NCBI GenBank assembly: GCA_022616415.1
Contig: JAKEEU010000040.1
Span: 62,001 to 126,000, forward strand
From: Candidatus Zhuqueibacterota bacterium
GTDB taxonomy: Bacteria > Zhuqueibacterota > Zhuqueibacteria > Zhuqueibacterales > Zhuqueibacteraceae
Length of the DNA stretch: 64,000 nt
Reading direction: 5' to 3'
Below are positions 59,788-64,000 of the stretch, piece after piece; position 1 is the stretch's first letter, and every line of letters begins with the position of its first letter. Under the pieces are notes generated by a model. It saw nothing but the letters and a program-made list of their open reading frames with translations. It searched no databases and was not told where the DNA came from. A program made the position numbers and the translations under genes.

Positions 59788-60195
59788 TGGAGCCGCGCCT
59801 TTGAATAAGTGCGTCCTTATAACAAGCAAGTTGAAGACACAGTGGCAATTTTATAAGCAATATATATAACCACATCCAAAAAATCAAGTGACAAATTGCA
59901 AGCCGACAAATTTCCTTGCTTTTATTCATTGCCGTATTATCTTATGAGGAGCCTCGAATTGGTGTGCAACCACTTGCGAAGCGCCTTCATCTATCATTTA
60001 AGGAGACAAGCGGATTTATGCCAAGAAAATGGCCATCCCGGCGTTTCATCATCTTCCTTGCACTTGCACCTCTGCCCCATCGATTTCTTCCACGCCGAGC
60101 ATCAACTATCGCGACCCCGTCATTGTGGCAACTGAATTTGCACGCGCCCGTTGACGATCTCATAATCAAACTTTACTGCACGGAGGAGGAAATTC
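59788..60195. other. Intergenic region between the methylase and M48 genes
   Basis: About 408 bp. Probably contains divergent promoters; the left part is AT-rich. Short open frames exist but lack ribosome sites and I do not support them. Confidence 0.45.
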
Positions 60196-61512
60196 ATGCG
60201 TTATTTTCTGTTTGTTGCCGGTCTCATCTTGGCTTTGGCCGGAATGCCTTTGGCTCAGGAGCAAGCAACAACGCCTGATTCAAGCGCGGCAACGACGTCA
60301 CCGCCGGATAGCTCGATCGTTGCGCAAGAAGAAACCGGCCCGGTCGCCATCCCCGAAATGAGCGAAAAAGCCAGGCGGTATTACGAAAGCGGCAACGTGC
60401 TGTGGTTTGTCAATCTCGTATGGGGAATGCTGATTCCGGCGCTGTTTTTGTTTACCGGCTTCTCGGCGAAAATCCGCAACTGGGCGCAGCAGCTTGGACG
60501 CCGGTGGTTTTTCGTCATCGGCCTTTACTTTATTATTTTTTCCGTCATCAATTTCATCATCGATTTGCCGCTCTCCTATTATCAAGGCTTCGTCCGGCAG
60601 CATGCTTATGATTTATCCAACCAAACTTTCGGCAAGTGGTTCGGCGATTCGCTGAAAGCGTTGATGGTCGGCATCGGCGGCGGCGTTCTCTTTTTGTGGG
60701 TTCCCTATTTATTGCTCAAGAAAAGTCCGCGCCGCTGGTGGCTTTATACCGGCATGCTCATGGCGCCGTTTCTCTTTTTTGTGATGTTGATCAGCCCGGT
60801 CTGGATCGATCCGCTGTTCAATAAATTCGGGCCGATGAACGACAAGGCGCTCGAAGCCAAAATTCTCGCTTTGGCCGAGCAGGCCGGCATCGCGGGCAGC
60901 CGCGTCTACGAAGTCAACAAAAGCGTCGATACCAAAGCCGTCAACGCCTACGTCACCGGCTTCCTGAACACCAAGCGCATCGTTTTGTGGGACACCATCA
61001 TCGCCAAGCTCAAAGAGAAGGAGCTGCTTTTCGTCATGGGCCACGAGATGGGACACTACGTGTTGGGCCACGTCATCAAGGGCATTTTATTTTTCTCTCT
61101 GCTGATTCTCATTACACTTTACGCGGCGTATCGCACCGCCGGCGGCCTCATCAACAAATACAAAGATCGCTTCGGCTTCGACGAGCTCTCCGACATCGCC
61201 TCGCTGCCGCTCATCCTGCTGCTCGTCAGCATTTTTACGCTGGTGATCACGCCGATTGCCCTCACTTTCACACGCTATCAAGAACATGAAGCCGACCGCT
61301 TCGGCCTGGAGATCACGCAGAGCAATCACGCCGCAGCCAAAGCGTTCGTGAAATTGCAGCAGGAGAATCTCGGCAATCCCCGGCCCGGCTTGCTGTACAA
61401 ATTATGGCGCGCCTCTCATCCAACCCTCGGCGACCGCATCGATTTTTGTAACGCCTATCGCCCGTGGGAAAACGGCGAGGCGCTGAAGTATGGAGAACTT
61501 TTTAAGAAATGA
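60196..61512 (+). CDS. M48-family metallopeptidase (Ste24/CAAX-protease-like)
   Basis: A 438-residue integral membrane zinc peptidase. HEMGHYVLGH gives His283-Glu284-His287 (HExxH) and YQEHEADRFGLEI the third ligand (ExxxD). About seven membrane helices flank these motifs, in the Ste24p layout. Unusually, it begins with a signal-peptide-like segment (YFLFVAGLILALAGMPLAQ) and a Thr/Ser-rich linker before the first helix. In bacteria such enzymes perform membrane-protein quality control. GGAGGA precedes the ATG. Confidence 0.93.
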   Translation: MRYFLFVAGLILALAGMPLAQEQATTPDSSAATTSPPDSSIVAQEETGPVAIPEMSEKARRYYESGNVLWFVNLVWGMLIPALFLFTGFSAKIRNWAQQLGRRWFFVIGLYFIIFSVINFIIDLPLSYYQGFVRQHAYDLSNQTFGKWFGDSLKALMVGIGGGVLFLWVPYLLLKKSPRRWWLYTGMLMAPFLFFVMLISPVWIDPLFNKFGPMNDKALEAKILALAEQAGIAGSRVYEVNKSVDTKAVNAYVTGFLNTKRIVLWDTIIAKLKEKELLFVMGHEMGHYVLGHVIKGILFFSLLILITLYAAYRTAGGLINKYKDRFGFDELSDIASLPLILLLVSIFTLVITPIALTFTRYQEHEADRFGLEITQSNHAAAKAFVKLQQENLGNPRPGLLYKLWRASHPTLGDRIDFCNAYRPWENGEALKYGELFKK

Positions 61513-61635
61513 ACTTTAAAAACGTTCGTAGTTACGCCTTCAGGCGTCAAGCGTTGGGATAAAGTCCATGCTTTCAATCTTTACGCTACACATAAGCCGG
61601 ACGAATCGGAACCTTAAAGCTTTAAAAATAAATGT

Positions 61636-61702
61636 CCAACGGATTAAAAAACGACCAACGGATTTTATTTTTAAATCCGTTGGTCGTTTTTCGATCCGTT
61701 GG
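61636..61702. repeat. Inverted-repeat family C, copy 4
   Basis: CCAACGGATTAAAAAACGAC and its partner GTCGTTTTTCGATCCGTTGG. Intergenic between the M48 and M28 genes. Confidence 0.8.
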
Positions 61703-61837
61703 GCCCTAAAATTGGAGACCTTTACTTCCGAGTGAGTTCTATTCCGTGAGCTAAAAATTTTTGCCTGTGACCGTAGGCCAAGGTTGGAATCTTGGCATCA
61801 CAAAATGAGATACCTTCACACGATAGCGGAGAACAAC

Positions 61838-63319
61838 ATGACAAAAAGCCGTGCCATCTTTTTCATGCTGGTCGTGACGTTAGCATTGTGCGTCTTGACG
61901 ACATCTGAAACATTGGCGCAAGACGCCGACGTCCACCGCCTCGTTAGCGCCATGCTCGGCGACACACCGTTGGCAGCCGATCTGCAATCGCTCACCGACG
62001 AAATTGGCGGGCGCGCGACGGGATCAACCTCAAATTTAAAATCCGTTGCTTGGGTTCTTGAAAGATTTCGCGCCGCGGGAGTCGAGGCGCGCAAAGAGGC
62101 GTTCACCATGCCGACATTATGGCTGGAGAAATCATCAAGCGCCAGCATCACGGGAGAGGTTGCGTTCAATCCCAACGTCGTCGCCATGCCGTTTTCAGTG
62201 GCCACACCGGCTGCGGGATTGACCGCACCACTTGTCGATGACGGTTTTGGTACAGAACAAGATTTTCAGAATTTGGGCGAGCGAGCGAAAGACGCATTCG
62301 TATTGATTGAAACCCACGAGCTGCTCGATCTCGACGGACTGTTTCGCGAATACAACGAAGCCGTCGGCATCGAGCAGCGCGCGTTTGCGGCGGGCGCCAC
62401 CGGCGTCGTTTACATGTCATCGCGGCCGTACAATTTGCTGTACCGGCACAACGCGTCGTTTGGAATCAAAAATAAGCATCCGATGTTAATCATGGAACGC
62501 GAGGCTGCTCAACGCGCGATGCGGCTTTTGCGCGCGGGCAAAAAGCTCAAGCTCACCGCGCGTATCGACATCGCTTCCGGCGGCCCCTATGAAAGCTACA
62601 ACGTGATCGGTGAGATTCGCGGCAGCGAAAAGCCGGATGAAGTCGTGCTCATCGGCGCGCATTTGGATGCGTGGGATCTCGGCAACGGCGCGCTCGACAA
62701 CGGCTGCAACGTTACACTCGTCATCGATCTCGCGAGGCAAATCAAGCGTCTCGGATTGAAACCCAAGCGCACGATTCGCTTTGCGTTGTGGAACGGCGAA
62801 GAGCAGGGCTTGAACGGTTCATGGGGTTATACAAAAACTCACGCGAATGAGCTGGACAAACACGTGATGGCCTCTTCTTACGACATCGGCAGCGGCCGCA
62901 TCACCGGATTTTTCACCGGCGGCCGTCCTGAGTTGGTTGCCGCAGTCGATCTAGCGCTGGAGCCGGTCAAAGGCTTGGGGCCGTTCACGCATATCGACGC
63001 GCCCATCGTCGGCACCGACAATTACGATTTCATGATGCAAGGCGTCGCCAATCTCGTGGCCAATCAAGCCTCGGCCAACTACGGCCCGAATTATCACGCG
63101 CGCTCCGACACGTATGACAAAGTCGATTTGCAACAACTGCGTTTGAATGCGGCCATTGCCGCGGCGGTGACGTACGGCTTCGCGCAAATGGACTTGTCGT
63201 GGAAACGGCAAACGCGCGCGGAAGTGCAAAAGCTCATTGACACAACCGATCTCGGCGCACAAATGCGATCCTTTGGTGTTTGGGATGGCTGGGAAGACGG
63301 AAGCCGAGCAAGAAAATAG
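61838..63319 (+). CDS. Secreted M28-family aminopeptidase/carboxypeptidase
   Basis: A 493-residue exported zinc peptidase. Signal peptide (FFMLVVTLALCVLTTSETLA). A PA-like insert lies around residues 150-220. The M28 core has VVLIGAHLDAWDLGNGALDN (His, Asp and Asp ligands), FALWNGEEQGLNGS (Glu pair) and GTDNYDFMMQGV with a late Asp; YHARSDTYDKVD carries the last His. Resembles bacterial glutamate carboxypeptidase-type enzymes. ATG at 61838 with GGAGAAC upstream. Confidence 0.93.
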   Translation: MTKSRAIFFMLVVTLALCVLTTSETLAQDADVHRLVSAMLGDTPLAADLQSLTDEIGGRATGSTSNLKSVAWVLERFRAAGVEARKEAFTMPTLWLEKSSSASITGEVAFNPNVVAMPFSVATPAAGLTAPLVDDGFGTEQDFQNLGERAKDAFVLIETHELLDLDGLFREYNEAVGIEQRAFAAGATGVVYMSSRPYNLLYRHNASFGIKNKHPMLIMEREAAQRAMRLLRAGKKLKLTARIDIASGGPYESYNVIGEIRGSEKPDEVVLIGAHLDAWDLGNGALDNGCNVTLVIDLARQIKRLGLKPKRTIRFALWNGEEQGLNGSWGYTKTHANELDKHVMASSYDIGSGRITGFFTGGRPELVAAVDLALEPVKGLGPFTHIDAPIVGTDNYDFMMQGVANLVANQASANYGPNYHARSDTYDKVDLQQLRLNAAIAAAVTYGFAQMDLSWKRQTRAEVQKLIDTTDLGAQMRSFGVWDGWEDGSRARK

Positions 63320-63405
63320 AAACGCGGATTTGATGGACAAACGCGGATTCTTTTGGGGGCACTTGCGTAACGAAATCGGAAGAAATCTCGAAAGTTGTTG
63401 CTGCC

Positions 63406-63466
63406 CCAACGGATAGATGAACCCAACTGTAAAAGCTTTTTCCGTTGGGTTCATCTATCCGTTGGG
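63406..63466. repeat. Inverted-repeat family C, copy 5
   Basis: CCAACGGATAGATGAACCCA and its partner TGGGTTCATCTATCCGTTGG with only a short loop. Confidence 0.8.
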
Positions 63467-63517
63467 AATTCCGGTTTCAATTGCTGCGTGAAAATCATTT
63501 CGGAAAGGAATCGCTTT

Positions 63518-64000
63518 ATGAAAAAATTTTTCAAGCTGATTTTCATTTTGTTCATTGTCACCGCCCCTCTATTTGCGCAAAAGCTGCCAACCGGCGCTTA
63601 TCACGGCAACCGCGAGCGCAATTACGACATCATTCATTACAAAGCCGAGCTGTCGTTCGATTTCGAAAAAAAGCAGGTGTTCGGCAAGTCAACGATTCGC
63701 CTCACGCCGCTGCGCCGGATTGAGAATTTCGCTTTTGATGCGATTCATTTAAATATCAAAAGCGTCTCTTCGACAGAATCAACCAACGGCCTGGCGTTTC
63801 GCTCGACCGGCGACTCGCTCATCATCAATTTGCCGCAGGCAAGAAATCCCAACGATACTTTCAGCGTTGTGGTGCAGTATGAGGGCAATCCCAAAAGCGG
63901 CATGTACTTTCGCCGCAATCCCGACAACCCGCAGCTTTTCTATGTCACCACTTATGGCGAGAACGGGCTGCACGCCAACTGGCTGCCGATTTACAATGAC
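63518..64000 (+). CDS. Secreted M1-type aminopeptidase, N-terminal part (cut by window edge)
   Basis: The first 161 codons of a gene that runs past the window. Signal peptide (FKLIFILFIVTAPLFA). Then a beta-sandwich of the M1 family N-terminal domain: ERNYDIIHYKAELSFDFEKK, VFGKSTIRLTPL, and HANWLPIYND, which is the start of the typical 'W(F/L)P..D.P' region before the catalytic domain. The HExxH motif would lie outside the window. GGAAAGGA lies eight bases before the ATG. Third metallopeptidase in a row. Confidence 0.85.
   Translation, partial: MKKFFKLIFILFIVTAPLFAQKLPTGAYHGNRERNYDIIHYKAELSFDFEKKQVFGKSTIRLTPLRRIENFAFDAIHLNIKSVSSTESTNGLAFRSTGDSLIINLPQARNPNDTFSVVVQYEGNPKSGMYFRRNPDNPQLFYVTTYGENGLHANWLPIYND

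Noticed and set aside
59896-60278. Plus-strand short frames before the M48 gene
   Set aside because: No ribosome site, no domain, and they run into the M48 start in other frames.

Overview
The window reads as a chromosomal segment from an uncultured Gram-negative bacterium of the FCB superphylum, most likely a KSB1- or Calditrichota-like lineage. This placement is inference from protein features. The strongest pointer is the C-terminal sorting/FlgD-like tail on the secreted amidase (46229-48733), with its 'NYPNPFNP' signature. Supporting signs are several lipoproteins, an LptE-like protein, PpiD/SurA- and OmpA-type envelope proteins, and many secreted peptidases. I saw no rRNA, tRNA, CRISPR array, prophage or complete insertion sequence. 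The M1 peptidase gene at the right edge runs out of the window.

Layout. 0-6.5 kb: envelope polysaccharide and regulation genes (cellulose-synthase-like GT2, LptE-like lipoprotein, sigma-54 activator, sugar-nucleotide epimerase), then purD joined in frame to a broken DUF559 gene. 6.5-10.5 kb: a minus-strand accessory island of toxin-antitoxin genes and two decayed TIR-domain genes, peppered with short GC-rich palindromes that break reading frames. 10.6-18.4 kb: uvrB, a nuclease-like protein with a 27-bp minisatellite, a PpiD-type foldase, a receiver-histidine kinase and a lytic transglycosylase. 19-32 kb: housekeeping genes (HisN-like phosphatase, polysaccharide deacetylase, thioesterase, MsbA-like ABC exporter, AlaX editing protein, alaC with a structured leader, M23 peptidase) mixed with MNT/HEPN, DUF433 and HicAB modules and an acyltransferase remnant.

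32-41 kb is a distinctive minus-strand locus: a sigma factor with a hydrophobic N-terminal extension, a membrane protein with two anti-sigma-type zinc fingers and TPRs, a membrane HExxH protein, a small unknown protein, a 1022-residue TPR-CHAT caspase-like protease and small membrane proteins. The parts suggest a proteolysis-linked signalling or defence circuit, and this is my best candidate for an undescribed system. 41.5-55.9 kb: TerC, a VOC protein with a histone-like tail, a gutted GH31 gene, a PIN module, TolB-like and PQQ-propeller proteins, the sorted amidase, RidA, an OmpA lipoprotein, a 5'-nucleotidase and a Nudix hydrolase. 55.9-59.8 kb: a two-gene restriction-modification-like unit (large N6-adenine methylase plus a putative PD-(D/E)XK protein). 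60-64 kb: M48, M28 and M1 metallopeptidases.

Across the window there are at least five families of dispersed inverted repeats and about seven toxin-antitoxin-type loci, so the genome appears rich in small repeats and accessory modules.
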